Assembly: GCF_028683095.1 (NCBI RefSeq)
Contig: NZ_JAJUBC010000009.1
Coordinates: forward strand, 62,001-126,000
DNA length: 64,000 nt
Direction: 5' to 3'
Origin: Enterovibrio gelatinilyticus
GTDB taxonomy: Bacteria > Pseudomonadota > Gammaproteobacteria > Enterobacterales > Vibrionaceae
Below the pieces are notes generated by a model, which was given only the letters and a program-made list of their open reading frames with translations, had not been told where the DNA came from and did not search any database. Below are positions 28,420 to 38,328 of the stretch, piece after piece. The translations under genes were made by a program, and so were the position numbers. Each line of letters opens with the position of its first letter. Positions within the stretch are counted from its first letter, which is position 1.

Positions 28420-31035
28420 TTAAATGACCTCGCTAACGAATTCGCCGTCTTCCGCTGTCAAGCGAACACATTGAACAGGTTCACGCGCCGCCAATTTATT
28501 GAGCAATGCCAAAGACACAGGTGGCAGCAATTGGCCTTCAATAATGGCTTCAAGCATACGCGCCCCATTTTCTGCGCGGGTCGCTCGACGCTGAATTTCG
28601 CCAATCAATGCATCATCAATATCTGTTTCCGCTTTGTATCGTTGCTCGAATACCTTAACCAAACGCTGAAGCTTGCCTTTGATAATGGCGTTTAACGTAT
28701 CGCCATTCAGTGGCAGATAAGGAACGATTTCCATACGAGCAAGAAGTGCAGGCTTAAAGAACGCTGCCAACTCTGGATACAGTTGCTCTTCGAGTTCATC
28801 GGGCTGCTCGGCAAAATCCACAATAGTTTGGTAGCCCAGGTTAGACGTGAGGAAAAAGACAACATTTTGGCAATCAATAACACGCCCTTCGCCATCGGCT
28901 AATTCGCCCTTATCGAATGCTTGATAGAACAGGTTCAACACCTCAGGGTGCGCTTTTTCGACTTCATCTAGCAGTACAATCGAGTAAGGCATTTTACGAA
29001 TTGCTTCGGTTAAAATACCGCCCTCTCCATACCCGACATATCCTGGCGGCGACCCAATCAAACGCGAGACCGTGTGTTTCTCTTGGTATTCCGACATATT
29101 GATGGTGGTCAAAAACTGCTTTCCTCCGTACAACAACTCAGCGAGTTGCACCACGGTTTCAGTTTTACCGACACCACTTGGCCCCACCAGTAAGAATGCA
29201 CCTTTCGGGCGACCAGGACGACGCAGATCAGCGCGAGCTGTCAGCAAGTGACGATGAATACATTTGAGCGCAACATCTTGCCCTTTAATTTGAGCGCCAA
29301 GCAGATCAGGTAGATGCGTAATTCGGCTTAGTTCATCAGTATTCATTTGATCAACAGGAACACCGGTCCAATCACCAATCACCTCGGCAACTTGCTGTGC
29401 ATCAACGTGAGGATGAACCAAGCGATGGTTGTGTGGAATCGCATCGAGTTCTCGGTAAAGGGTTTGCAATGACGAGCGAATATCGTCGCGTTGCTCTTCG
29501 GTCAGCGGCTCTTCATCGTCGGCTGGCACGGCAAGGATCTGCTGGCGTTTCTCGACGATGTCATGTACTAAGGCTTTTTGATCTTGCCACGCTTCACGTA
29601 ATGACGCTTGCTCTTGCAGGTCATTTGCTTCGTCAGCTTCCAGCGACGCCAATAGTTCGTTATCTACGTCATAGCCGAGCTGCGCTTGGCGACTTAACAT
29701 ATCTATTTGACGCTGACGCTGAACAGTTTTGGTTTCAAGCTCCGCTAGACGACGCGGCGGAGAAGTGAGATTTATCGCGATTCGGGCGCAGGCGGTATCT
29801 AGCACATCAATGGCTTTATCCGGCAATTGTCGTCCTGACACATAACGCTCAGAAAGCTCGGCGGCCGCAACTAAAGCATCATCGCTGATAAGTACTTTGT
29901 GTGCTTTCTCATAAACACCATGAAGACCACGCATAATATCTACAGCTTGCGCACTGCTCGGTTCATCTAACTTCACCAATTGAAAGCGACGACTCAGTGC
30001 AGGATCTTTTTCAAAGTACTTTTTGTATTCTTTCCACGTTGTGGCTGCCACTGTTCTCAGTTCGCCGCGGGCAAGTGCGGGTTTAAGTAAATTAGCCGCA
30101 TCACCACCGCCCTCTTGCGCACCTGCGCCAATCAAAGTGTGGGCTTCATCAATAAATAGAATGATCGGTGTTGGGGACGTTTTCACTTCGTCAATAATGG
30201 CTTTGAGGCGCTTTTCAAACTCGCCTTTCACCGATGCACCTGCTTGTAATAACCCCAAGTCGAGAGACATAAGGTCGATGCCTAGCAGAGATTCCGGGAC
30301 ATTCCCATCCACAATGCGCTGAGCTAAACCTTCCACGACCGCACTTTTACCCACGCCCGCATCGCCAACCACAATCGGGTTGTTCTTACGACGACGGCAG
30401 AGAATATCGATCATCAGGTTTATTTCATCGTCTCGGCAAAGCACAGGATCAAGCTCCCCTTGCCTCGCCATAGCAGAAAAATTGGTACAAAAACGCGCTA
30501 TCGCGGTCTCAGCTTCGGCTGCAATCGGGGTGTTACCGGATTTTGATGAGGATTTAACCGCGGTTTCAGAAGATGTTTCAGTAATACGGTCAAAGTGCTT
30601 TTTCACTGTCTCACGATTCACCGATTCTAACTGTCGAATCACGTTAAACGGTAAATAACGGTCTGGGCGCATCAGTGCCGCCAGAAAAATGATGCCCGAA
30701 CGAATCTCGACATGACCCATCTCTGTTGAACCCAAAAGCCATGCATCTTGAAGCAATTCCACCAAAAGCGGTGAAAACGAAGGCGTGCTTTCATGGGCAA
30801 TTTCTCGGCTCATGGAATCGCCGGTCAATTGGCGAATATGGCTGTGATCGATCTCGGCGCTATTGAGCAACATGCGCACATCACACAGAGGGTTTTCAAG
30901 TAGAGCAAACAGTAAGTGCTCCGTCGTTACTTCAGGGTTCTGACGTTCAATGCTCAATGCGCCCGCTTGCTCTAATGCCAGCTTGGTTTGCGGGTTAAGT
31001 TTGCCAATTAGCGTGTGAAGTTCGATTCGAATCAC
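28420..31035 (-). CDS. clpV: T6SS sheath-recycling ATPase ClpV (TssH)
   Basis: An 871-residue ClpB-type AAA+ ATPase with a GTG start (31033-31035) behind AGGTG. The N-domain (1-150) includes '[13 protein letters not shown]'; the first AAA+ domain has Walker A GDAGVGKS (224-231) and '[13 protein letters not shown]'; the middle domain is short, as in ClpV; the second AAA+ domain has GPSGVGKT and '[26 protein letters not shown]', the pore loop. ClpV disassembles contracted TssB/TssC sheath. It lies between tssL and vasH as in V. cholerae. Confidence 0.97.
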   Translation of the reverse strand: MIRIELHTLIGKLNPQTKLALEQAGALSIERQNPEVTTEHLLFALLENPLCDVRMLLNSAEIDHSHIRQLTGDSMSREIAHESTPSFSPLLVELLQDAWLLGSTEMGHVEIRSGIIFLAALMRPDRYLPFNVIRQLESVNRETVKKHFDRITETSSETAVKSSSKSGNTPIAAEAETAIARFCTNFSAMARQGELDPVLCRDDEINLMIDILCRRRKNNPIVVGDAGVGKSAVVEGLAQRIVDGNVPESLLGIDLMSLDLGLLQAGASVKGEFEKRLKAIIDEVKTSPTPIILFIDEAHTLIGAGAQEGGGDAANLLKPALARGELRTVAATTWKEYKKYFEKDPALSRRFQLVKLDEPSSAQAVDIMRGLHGVYEKAHKVLISDDALVAAAELSERYVSGRQLPDKAIDVLDTACARIAINLTSPPRRLAELETKTVQRQRQIDMLSRQAQLGYDVDNELLASLEADEANDLQEQASLREAWQDQKALVHDIVEKRQQILAVPADDEEPLTEEQRDDIRSSLQTLYRELDAIPHNHRLVHPHVDAQQVAEVIGDWTGVPVDQMNTDELSRITHLPDLLGAQIKGQDVALKCIHRHLLTARADLRRPGRPKGAFLLVGPSGVGKTETVVQLAELLYGGKQFLTTINMSEYQEKHTVSRLIGSPPGYVGYGEGGILTEAIRKMPYSIVLLDEVEKAHPEVLNLFYQAFDKGELADGEGRVIDCQNVVFFLTSNLGYQTIVDFAEQPDELEEQLYPELAAFFKPALLARMEIVPYLPLNGDTLNAIIKGKLQRLVKVFEQRYKAETDIDDALIGEIQRRATRAENGARMLEAIIEGQLLPPVSLALLNKLAAREPVQCVRLTAEDGEFVSEVI

Positions 31036-31046
31036 GGATTCACCTG

Positions 31047-31838
31047 TTATTGAAGAAGTTGACTAAGTTGTGCGAGTACGCCAGATGTTTTGCTATTTAG
31101 TGCCAGTGAATAACCAATGAACACCACCACCAATAAGGTCGCAAAGCCTGCAAAGATCGTCCAAACCGGCATTTGCTTACTTAGACGATATTTGGTCGAA
31201 ACCACATTGTCGGCAGCGCTGGTGAGTGACGATGGTTCGTTGTCTTCCAACTGACGTAACAATTGATGAAGTTTGGTGATGACCTTTTCGTACTCTTCTC
31301 TGCCCTTTTCCATCACTTTGTAGCGACCTTCAAAACCCAGTGTTAGGCACAAGAAAATGAACTCAAGAAGGGGCTTGTACCGTTCTGGTTCACTTTCCAA
31401 ACGCGACAAGATCGTGAACACTTTCTCACCGCCCCACGTCTCGTTGTGAAAACGCGTTAACAATGAGTGTTCAGCCCATACACTGTCTGCGCCCCAAGGT
31501 GTGCTCATGATCGCTTCATCCACAAACGAACAAAGGACATAGCGGTATGCAAGTATCACCGCGTGGTCGTAGTTCTTTTCCGTCAGTTCAACTTCAATGG
31601 CTTTCACTTCTTCAACGGCTTGTTTGTAAATAGCGTCCACGTTGTGGCACTCGGATAACTTTCTCACTCGCAGTGCCATACCAAGTAACGGTGTCGCAGC
31701 ATCAATCAATGGGTTGATGTTATCGCCACGTAACTTGAACCAGTAATCCTGATCAGCGTCGATGTTTGCGGCTTCATCGAACAAAAGATGGTCGTAATGG
31801 CGTTCGCGATCGGGGGTATCGATATACATTTCAGCCAT
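31047..31838 (-). CDS. tssL: T6SS inner-membrane protein TssL (DotU/VasF)
   Basis: A 263-residue protein: a long cytoplasmic helical domain with the DotU signature 'AYRYVLCSFVDEAIMSTPWG', 'HNETWGGEKVFTILSRLE' and 'FLCLTLGFEGRYKV', then one C-terminal membrane helix (about 226-245) with only a short periplasmic tail. It lacks the OmpA-like peptidoglycan-binding domain found in extended TssL proteins, so anchoring to the wall must come from another protein. A GGAG site precedes the ATG. It interacts with TssM, TssE and TssK in the docking complex. Confidence 0.95.
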   Translation of the reverse strand: MAEMYIDTPDRERHYDHLLFDEAANIDADQDYWFKLRGDNINPLIDAATPLLGMALRVRKLSECHNVDAIYKQAVEEVKAIEVELTEKNYDHAVILAYRYVLCSFVDEAIMSTPWGADSVWAEHSLLTRFHNETWGGEKVFTILSRLESEPERYKPLLEFIFLCLTLGFEGRYKVMEKGREEYEKVITKLHQLLRQLEDNEPSSLTSAADNVVSTKYRLSKQMPVWTIFAGFATLLVVVFIGYSLALNSKTSGVLAQLSQLLQ

Positions 31839-31841
31839 GAC

Positions 31842-33176
31842 TTAACTCCTTATTGCCCAGAACTGCAGATCGATGTCTGGGAAGTTCCCTGCGACGTGGA
31901 AGGCGAAACCACTGGCGTTGGCTAACATGCCCCACGCAGCACTGGTTTTGTCCAATTGGTAATAGGTGTACCCCGCGTGATAAGGCAATTGTCGCGGTGC
32001 AACTGGCAATGGCGAGATGGGAATCCCAGGTAATTGAAGCGAAATCAGCTCGCGGATTTTCTCAACCGAAGCGACTTTGGTTTGTTGAACAAACAACTTG
32101 CGCAATTCTTCCATCGGCATGCGTGCACGTACAGCCAATATAAAGTCAGCATCGCGAACCATTGATGGATCTTGAAGCGGCGCAACCATGAGGCCGTATT
32201 TGCGTTGATGCAGTTGAATCGATACCGCTCTAGGCTCAAGCACGATGCTCAACGATTGACGAAGACGTGTCATCACAGGTCGGAATGAACCAACGGGCAA
32301 GTCATGCTGATAGCTACCAAACTCCGGAGCCATTCGGCTTTCATCCGTGAAGGTCGCTAATTCACCACACATAGACGACAAGGCTTCATAGAGACGCTCT
32401 GGGTGAAGGCTTCGCAAACGTGAAAGGTGCTGAAGTTGAGGTTGCATACGGTTAAGTGATTGCAACAACATGAAGTCTGATACATCGGCAACCCCGCCTT
32501 GGCTTGGCGCACCAATACGCTGTGAGATGTTTTTGGCTCGCTCACGCATTAGCCCTGCCATTTCACCGATAAAGCGGTGTAAAGCTGACACGGCACTCAC
32601 ATTGATGTGACAAGGAAGAAAGCTTTCATCCAGCAGCACACTGCCATCAGGACGTTTCTCAAGAATACGAGCGATCGCAATTGACGCATACGCACTGCGA
32701 TCTTCTTTTTCCAGCATCAAACGCAGGCTAACAGGGCTGACATCAATTGGAGCCATGTCGCCTTGGTAGGTGTGAATGTCTCGTACTTCTTGGCTCGTCG
32801 ACACATAACGGCCAGAGCCCGCGCCTTCTGGCCAACTGACTTCGGTGATCGAATCGCTTCGCAGTGGGATTGCCAGATAAACAATCTGATTTGCGAGTGA
32901 GCTATCTGCCACTTCTAACGCTTCAGGTTGAATGTCTTCCTGAGGAATTCGAAATACGGTGCCGTCGGGCATAATGCCTGTCGCACTGTCCAACGCGATG
33001 CGGCCAAAGCTTAGGTATTCCGCATTTAACGTCATTTCAGAAATACCATAGAGGTAACGACTAACCGCCGAAATCCTTTCGTCTAACACATATTCCATAT
33101 TGCGTTGTTGCTGTTGAAAATGCTGTGGCTTAACGAACAGCCCCTCGTTCCATACAACACGGTTTCTCGCTGACAT
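31842..33176 (-). CDS. tssK: T6SS baseplate protein TssK (VasE)
   Basis: A 444-residue cytoplasmic protein starting MSARNRVVWNEGLFVKPQHFQQQQR, the TssK opening. Further landmarks are 'DVSDFMLLQSLNRMQPQLQHLSRL', 'HPERLYEALSSMCGELATF' and, near the end, 'HAGYTYYQLDKTSAAWG'. TssK trimers bridge the baseplate wedges to TssL/TssM; the N-terminal domain resembles phage receptor-binding proteins. It follows tssJ by two bases and leads into tssL with a four-base gap. Confidence 0.96.
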   Translation of the reverse strand: MSARNRVVWNEGLFVKPQHFQQQQRNMEYVLDERISAVSRYLYGISEMTLNAEYLSFGRIALDSATGIMPDGTVFRIPQEDIQPEALEVADSSLANQIVYLAIPLRSDSITEVSWPEGAGSGRYVSTSQEVRDIHTYQGDMAPIDVSPVSLRLMLEKEDRSAYASIAIARILEKRPDGSVLLDESFLPCHINVSAVSALHRFIGEMAGLMRERAKNISQRIGAPSQGGVADVSDFMLLQSLNRMQPQLQHLSRLRSLHPERLYEALSSMCGELATFTDESRMAPEFGSYQHDLPVGSFRPVMTRLRQSLSIVLEPRAVSIQLHQRKYGLMVAPLQDPSMVRDADFILAVRARMPMEELRKLFVQQTKVASVEKIRELISLQLPGIPISPLPVAPRQLPYHAGYTYYQLDKTSAAWGMLANASGFAFHVAGNFPDIDLQFWAIRS

Positions 33177-33178
33177 CT

Positions 33179-33646
33179 TTATTCCACTTTATCGAGTATG
33201 ACTTCGTTCGTGTCGATGAAGAAAAGCAGGTGATACTTCCTGCCGATTGGGAGGATCTTGACGACTTTCTTCCATTCACTCACATCAGGGTCGGAATACC
33301 GCACCATGGTGGCGATGTAGCGGGTGTCATCTTCAATCTCAAATTCATCGACGAATTTGAACTGGCCCGGAACCATTGAATAATCACGATGGTCGACGTA
33401 ATTGCTTTTCAGTGCGCCCTCAGCGTCTTCCGCCAATTGCTCAAAATCTGACGACAAGAACATGGAGTCGTCTTCTAGCTCAAAGACCTGCACTTCAACT
33501 GGCGTCGCGTCACCACTAATGTTTGGGTTTACGTTCCCTGTCGCCACGATGCTAAATGTCACCGTAGTCGGCTGATCTTGCGGGAGATCTGACCCCGCAC
33601 AACCCGCGAGTTGTAGCAAGACCAGTAAGGCAATCAGACGTAACAT
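33179..33646 (-). CDS. tssJ: T6SS outer-membrane lipoprotein TssJ (VasD)
   Basis: A 155-residue lipoprotein. The ATG at 33644-33646 is preceded by GGAGGT and yields MLRLIALLVLLQLAGC, with lipobox LAGC (Cys16); an extended frame that overlaps fha is not needed. The mature part is a beta-sandwich with 'VNPNISGDATPVEVQVFELED' and 'MFLSSDFEQLAEDAEGALK', the TssJ signature including the loop that meets TssM. It starts four bases after the fha stop. Confidence 0.94.
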   Translation of the reverse strand: MLRLIALLVLLQLAGCAGSDLPQDQPTTVTFSIVATGNVNPNISGDATPVEVQVFELEDDSMFLSSDFEQLAEDAEGALKSNYVDHRDYSMVPGQFKFVDEFEIEDDTRYIATMVRYSDPDVSEWKKVVKILPIGRKYHLLFFIDTNEVILDKVE

Positions 33647-33650
33647 CACG

Positions 33651-35105
33651 TTAGACCTCCAACTGCTTCTCACGAAGCTTGCGGTCATAGGCTTGATCGA
33701 ACACTTCCCAAAACAGTTTCTCGAACCCTTTCTGCCTATCTGACGTCAATTCGTTGTAATAGCTTTTGTACATGTTCCACGCCCATGCATCAGCGGACTC
33801 TGGAGTCACTTGTCCAGGGCGGCGATATGCACTAAATCGACGCATCAACACATCGGGTGAGAAGGCACGAAGTATCTGACCGAGTGCTTCGATTGTCGCG
33901 ATTTGAACGGCCTCGTTATGATGACGCACGTTAGTCAGGCTCTCACTAATCGCCGAGGGGGCAGACAAATGTACGGCACTACGATCACGGTCGAACATCG
34001 TCTCAACCGTTTCTTGATATGGCAGACCAAGACGAAGTGGGTTGTCTTCAATCGGTTGAAGGTTTTTATTCATCACCCCGTAGCGGCTTTCTTGCACTTG
34101 ACCATGCAACTCCAACAAACCTCGAACCGCAGCTTGAAGTGACGCTCCTAACTCTTCTGATAGTGCTTGCATTTCAGCCATGTTGTTGGTGTTTCCAGCT
34201 TGCGCACCCAACCCCCTTAACATAGGCCCAACCACTAAGTGGTTAGTGTCATCAGCGGATACGTTTGCACTGTAATCACTACCTGAGTAACCAGTAAACG
34301 CTTGCTCACCATGACCCTGTTCCGCGGCGTCCTGCTTTGCATAGTCTTGCCCGACTGCTCGTTCAAGGCGCTCAAGTGTTTTGTCATCCATAAGGGAATC
34401 CTCGTTGGTTAAAGTCTTTTTCAAAGTGATGGCAGAACTCATTTCATATTCGCTGTCGGCGTGAACAGTCCTTTCACTTCCATGCCATTCTTTGTCACGA
34501 GCGAGCAAATAGTCTTCGCGTTCTTGGTGTGGGGTTGGTGATTCCGTTTGATCGCTCAAAGGGTCGATCGTGGACGTGTTAGATGCTTGTATGGCGTCTA
34601 GTGCAGCAAGAGGGTCGTCAATGGCATCATCTTCTTGTATCTCATCGTCATCGTTTTCTATATCAGAACCAATGTCTTCTGCTCGATGCTGATGTAAGAA
34701 CACATTTTCCAAGCCATGTTGCCCGACGGCCATACCTTCTTCAGTTAAGTGAATCCGGATTTCGTAAGGGCCAATAAGGACCATGTCGTTATCGTTCAGA
34801 CGCACTGTTCTTCGTGCACCAACTGGCATGGTTGCCCCATTCATATAGCTCGCACCACGGGCATCCAAGAGACACAATTGACCATCCACTTCAACAATCT
34901 CGGCATGATGAGAAAACACGCGACCTTCACGGTCACGAAGGTGCCAATCATCTGAAGGGCTAGCGCCCAGAGTTCCACCACTCTGTGAAAACGTGTGAGA
35001 GGCCGACAAACCCGCCTCAAGGTGCTGAGTGTTCGTAACAACAAACGTCGCTTGCAAACGTGCTTCTTGACGTTCACTTTCCGTGCCCGAATAGTGTTGT
35101 GACAT
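33651..35105 (-). CDS. T6SS FHA-domain protein (VasC/TagH)
   Basis: A 484-residue protein. An FHA domain covers about 30-118: 'GGTLGASPSDDWHLRDREGRV' then 'FSHHAEIVEVDGQLCLLDARG' and 'SYMNGATMPVG', with the phosphothreonine-reading Ser-x-His residues. A ~170-residue acidic linker follows, then a conserved C-terminal helical domain ('RAFSPDVLMRRFSAYR', 'FEKLFWEVFDQAYDRKLRE') found in T6SS FHA proteins. No PpkA kinase or PppA phosphatase gene is in this window, so a threonine-phosphorylation switch is not evident. Position between tssG and tssJ matches V. cholerae VCA0112. Confidence 0.93.
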   Translation of the reverse strand: MSQHYSGTESERQEARLQATFVVTNTQHLEAGLSASHTFSQSGGTLGASPSDDWHLRDREGRVFSHHAEIVEVDGQLCLLDARGASYMNGATMPVGARRTVRLNDNDMVLIGPYEIRIHLTEEGMAVGQHGLENVFLHQHRAEDIGSDIENDDDEIQEDDAIDDPLAALDAIQASNTSTIDPLSDQTESPTPHQEREDYLLARDKEWHGSERTVHADSEYEMSSAITLKKTLTNEDSLMDDKTLERLERAVGQDYAKQDAAEQGHGEQAFTGYSGSDYSANVSADDTNHLVVGPMLRGLGAQAGNTNNMAEMQALSEELGASLQAAVRGLLELHGQVQESRYGVMNKNLQPIEDNPLRLGLPYQETVETMFDRDRSAVHLSAPSAISESLTNVRHHNEAVQIATIEALGQILRAFSPDVLMRRFSAYRRPGQVTPESADAWAWNMYKSYYNELTSDRQKGFEKLFWEVFDQAYDRKLREKQLEV

Positions 35106-35113
35106 AGTTCCCT

Positions 35114-36157
35114 CTATTGCCTGATTTGGATACGCACGATACGAGGCTTATCAGTCACACCCGTGAATGATGACCACCCCAATGATGCAGGCTTGCTTTG
35201 GCTTAGTTGCATGGGTGGAGCTTCGTCATGCTTAATACCAAGCTCTAAATCGAATGCCATCTGCTCTCGCAACACAAATTCTACGAGCGTGATAAGCGGC
35301 AGATATTCCTTGCCTGATGGCAAGAAATCACGAAAACGAGCTTGAGTAAGACCATTGATACAAATGACAAACTTTCCACTCCTGTCACCCACTTTGCTGC
35401 CGATCACTGAATCCATGCCAATGGCGGCATTGGCCATGCCCAAGCGCATTTTTTGTTCTTCTGGAATATCAACATGACGCAATTCCCACTGCCGAATAGA
35501 CACATCGTCGAGATCGAAGCAATGAGCGATGATGCCTGCCACTACCTGTGGTGAACGGCTTCTTCCGGCCAATACACCAGCGTAAGAAAGCATCTTGCAC
35601 CAGTTAATGGGGGTCTCACCCCGTAGGTTTTCATCAGCCAAACCCACCAATGCGAAAAGCTGCGCGGAAAAGGCATCAGTCGCGCCTTCACGAAAACGAA
35701 TGTAGTAGCGGTACTTGCGCCAAACTTGATAAACCAAGGTCAAAAGACGGTGATTGAAAAAATCCAAAAACGGTTTTCTCAGCCCCGTTTCTTCGCTTTC
35801 TGTCAGGATGTCTTCAATGAAAAAACCCGGTAGTGGTGACTGAGCACCACTCATACCAAAGAACGTGGTTTCAAGACGCAAACGGTCGCCTTCTACCGCA
35901 TCCAGTGCAGAAACATCACTGGCTGCAAACCCCAACCCTGGATTGGCTCCAAACAAAATTTTGCTCGATGTCGAAACCTCGTCTTCTGGATCGAGGTCGC
36001 CAATGTTGTGCAGCAATTCCACCAATTGATAGAAGTTGTAGCCACGCACATTTTTGGGCAGCAAACTATCGACATTGTCGCTCCCCATATCGTCAGATAT
36101 ACCTGGAGCGACGGAAGCCTCTAAATCAGTGGCTGTTGTCCGTTTTGTAGACCCCAT
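35114..36157 (-). CDS. tssG: T6SS baseplate protein TssG (VasB)
   Basis: A 347-residue protein. After ~30 residues, 'YNFYQLVELLHNI' and 'FGANPGLGFAASDVSAL' mark the TssG start; 'FFGMSGAQSPLPGFFIEDIL' and 'FFNHRLLTLVYQVWRKYRYY' follow, the strongest signature of the family. TssF2-TssG wedges form the baseplate. The gene begins 37 bases inside the 3' end of tssF, and its ATG is preceded by AGGAAAGG. Confidence 0.95.
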   Translation of the reverse strand: MGSTKRTTATDLEASVAPGISDDMGSDNVDSLLPKNVRGYNFYQLVELLHNIGDLDPEDEVSTSSKILFGANPGLGFAASDVSALDAVEGDRLRLETTFFGMSGAQSPLPGFFIEDILTESEETGLRKPFLDFFNHRLLTLVYQVWRKYRYYIRFREGATDAFSAQLFALVGLADENLRGETPINWCKMLSYAGVLAGRSRSPQVVAGIIAHCFDLDDVSIRQWELRHVDIPEEQKMRLGMANAAIGMDSVIGSKVGDRSGKFVICINGLTQARFRDFLPSGKEYLPLITLVEFVLREQMAFDLELGIKHDEAPPMQLSQSKPASLGWSSFTGVTDKPRIVRIQIRQ

Positions 36158-37887
36158 GTATACCTTTCCTGGTTGTCTGCGTTTATCACGACAAGTTCGT
36201 GAAACGAATTAATGCTGGCGTAGAGCGAGAAAAAACGGCTTAGCACTGTGCCGAAAATATAGAGTTCACCTTCTGAGCCAAAAGAGGCTTGAGACAACGT
36301 AATTTCTGACCTTAAGCCCCTAACAGGTAAGCCACGAATAAGCTTTTCAATTGGAGAGGAATTGATCTCAACAATGCCATCTAGTCGGTGGCGTGATACA
36401 CGCTCGGCTTGCCTGTCAACCAAGGCGCGAAAGTCGTAAGCACGCAACACTGAAGACAGCGCATCTTTTGAAAGCAAAGATAAATAATTAAGAGATAAGT
36501 TCGAGATAAGCGTCCATAACAACGTACCGTCCAACATGGGACGCATTGGCGCAGTGGGTTCCGTCAAATTGCTAAAACTGGCATAAGCTGGCGACGAATC
36601 TGTCGGTACGCAAATGTCACCCTTACCCAACTCAACCGGCAATTGTCTGTTAGTGCAGGTTAACGACAGTGAAATGGCTTCACTAAACCCTGTGCATTCC
36701 GTTTCGTCGCTGCGGACAAACGAAATATGATGGTCAAAACCATCGTTGTGAATACTGTCTTTGACACGAACTCGGTAGTAAAGCGCTTTACGATCTCGCG
36801 CACGTTCAATTTCGTGTTGGAAGCTTTCAAACGGGGTATAGGTTCGAATTTGACCGCGTATACGCCCAACGTTATTTTCTTGCCATCCCTGAACAGTATC
36901 TACACTGAAAATTTCATAATGCGCAGCGTAGCGGCTCGATGGCGTGATTTTGTATTCTGCACTTTTGCCATTGAGATCAATTGGATCGGCGTCATGCTCA
37001 AACAGATTGATCACGGGAGTACAGTTGAGCTCAAACGTTTCATCTTTGACTCTGACATCTGGCGGCAAGGTCTTCGAAAAGCTAAAGCGCAATGTGAATT
37101 TCCCCGTCACATCCGCAGGGACATAACGCCCTAAATCTGCCACATCGAAGAAGAGGAATGCCTCTGGAAACGACAAGTACTCTTGTAAAATCCTATATCC
37201 TTCGTAGACATTTTTAGGGTACGGGAGAATCGCATCATCCCCTTCAAAGCCAACCGCTCTGAAGCAATTCTTTGGTAAGGTGACGATTTTATCACCCACA
37301 ACCACTTCCACTTTTTCAAGGTAGTGGCTGAGCCATAGGTACAGCATTTCAGCGCTGTAAGTTTCGCCACTTAAGAAGAATCTCAGGGACTTAAGGCCAA
37401 TTTGTCCGACACTTTGGTCGCCCAAAATCCCTAGTTCCACATCGACTAAAGAGGCTTCACGGGTATGAACCGTACTGACACTATTACGACGTAAAGGGTA
37501 GATGCTGACATCTCGACAAGTTCTAAAATGACAAACCGTGCTAAACACAGGATTGGCATCCAACTGTGTGCCCTTTTCAATGGTTTGAGCGTAAGTCAGC
37601 GCCTTTTCATCTGGTGAGAATTGTACAATGCTAATGCTCGGCACTGGACGAAGGTAATTCGGCCAAAGCATGTTAATAATGGAATGCGTTAACTCAGGAA
37701 ATTCATCTTCGACTTTCTGGCGAAGTCTCCCTGTCAGAAACGCGAAACCTTCAAGCAAACGCTCAACATCTGGGTCGGTGTGACGGCTATTTAGAAAACG
37801 GGCAAGCTGCGGATAAACTTCCGTAAACTCGAGTCCCTGCTCTCTTAAGAAAGCAAGTTCATCCCTGAAATATCGATTCCTTGACAC
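36121..37887 (-). CDS. tssF: T6SS baseplate protein TssF (VasA)
   Basis: A 588-residue protein with a GTG start (37885-37887) set directly against the tssE stop codon. Landmarks: 'YFRDELAFLREQGLEFTEVYPQLARFL', 'DPDVERLLEGFAFLTGRLRQKVEDEFPEL', and 'LLWTLISNLSLNYLSL' with 'RGLPVRGLRSEI' near the end. TssF is the main structural part of the baseplate wedge, related to phage gp6. The 3' end overlaps tssG in another frame. Confidence 0.96.
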   Translation of the reverse strand: MSRNRYFRDELAFLREQGLEFTEVYPQLARFLNSRHTDPDVERLLEGFAFLTGRLRQKVEDEFPELTHSIINMLWPNYLRPVPSISIVQFSPDEKALTYAQTIEKGTQLDANPVFSTVCHFRTCRDVSIYPLRRNSVSTVHTREASLVDVELGILGDQSVGQIGLKSLRFFLSGETYSAEMLYLWLSHYLEKVEVVVGDKIVTLPKNCFRAVGFEGDDAILPYPKNVYEGYRILQEYLSFPEAFLFFDVADLGRYVPADVTGKFTLRFSFSKTLPPDVRVKDETFELNCTPVINLFEHDADPIDLNGKSAEYKITPSSRYAAHYEIFSVDTVQGWQENNVGRIRGQIRTYTPFESFQHEIERARDRKALYYRVRVKDSIHNDGFDHHISFVRSDETECTGFSEAISLSLTCTNRQLPVELGKGDICVPTDSSPAYASFSNLTEPTAPMRPMLDGTLLWTLISNLSLNYLSLLSKDALSSVLRAYDFRALVDRQAERVSRHRLDGIVEINSSPIEKLIRGLPVRGLRSEITLSQASFGSEGELYIFGTVLSRFFSLYASINSFHELVVINADNQERYTWGLQNGQQPLI

Positions 37888-38325
37888 CTAAACTACCCTG
37901 TATTTGCGATTACTGTCTAAAAGAAGGTCAATTTGTACTTTGCGGTGCATTGCACCGAGGTTGACCGACGCTGAAATCTGAAATCGTAAATTGAGCGGCG
38001 ATCCGTTATCAGGTAGCACATTAATATCCATGCTCTTGATACGCGGTTCATACGTCTCAATACATCGGCGAATCGCACGGCGAATTTGCAATGCCAGATC
38101 GTGTGAACTCAGTGCAGCATCGTTAAAATCAATCAGTCCTAAATCGGGCGCACTGAGGGATTCCCCAATGCGCGCGTTAAGCAGATTCGAAACATTGACT
38201 TTCAATGAGTCGAGCACGTCGGCCGGATCTGGACCTTGTGTCACAGAGCGTTGCGGCGCATCAGTTTCTAACCGTTGAAAGAAACTGACGCCGTACGCGA
38301 TGTCATCTGCATCAGGGATTGCCAT
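37888..38325 (-). CDS. tssE: T6SS baseplate protein TssE (gp25-like)
   Basis: A 145-residue gp25-like protein. It has 'SVSNLLNAR'-like helix content near residue 50, 'DFNDAALSSHDLALQIRRAIRRCIETYEPRI' and a final strand 'VQIDLLLDSNRKYRVV'. The Glu-Pro-Arg triad in YEPRI is the conserved EPR motif. TssE starts sheath assembly by contacting the first TssB/TssC ring. It lies three bases after tssC. Confidence 0.94.
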   Translation of the reverse strand: MAIPDADDIAYGVSFFQRLETDAPQRSVTQGPDPADVLDSLKVNVSNLLNARIGESLSAPDLGLIDFNDAALSSHDLALQIRRAIRRCIETYEPRIKSMDINVLPDNGSPLNLRFQISASVNLGAMHRKVQIDLLLDSNRKYRVV

Positions 38326-38328
38326 CGA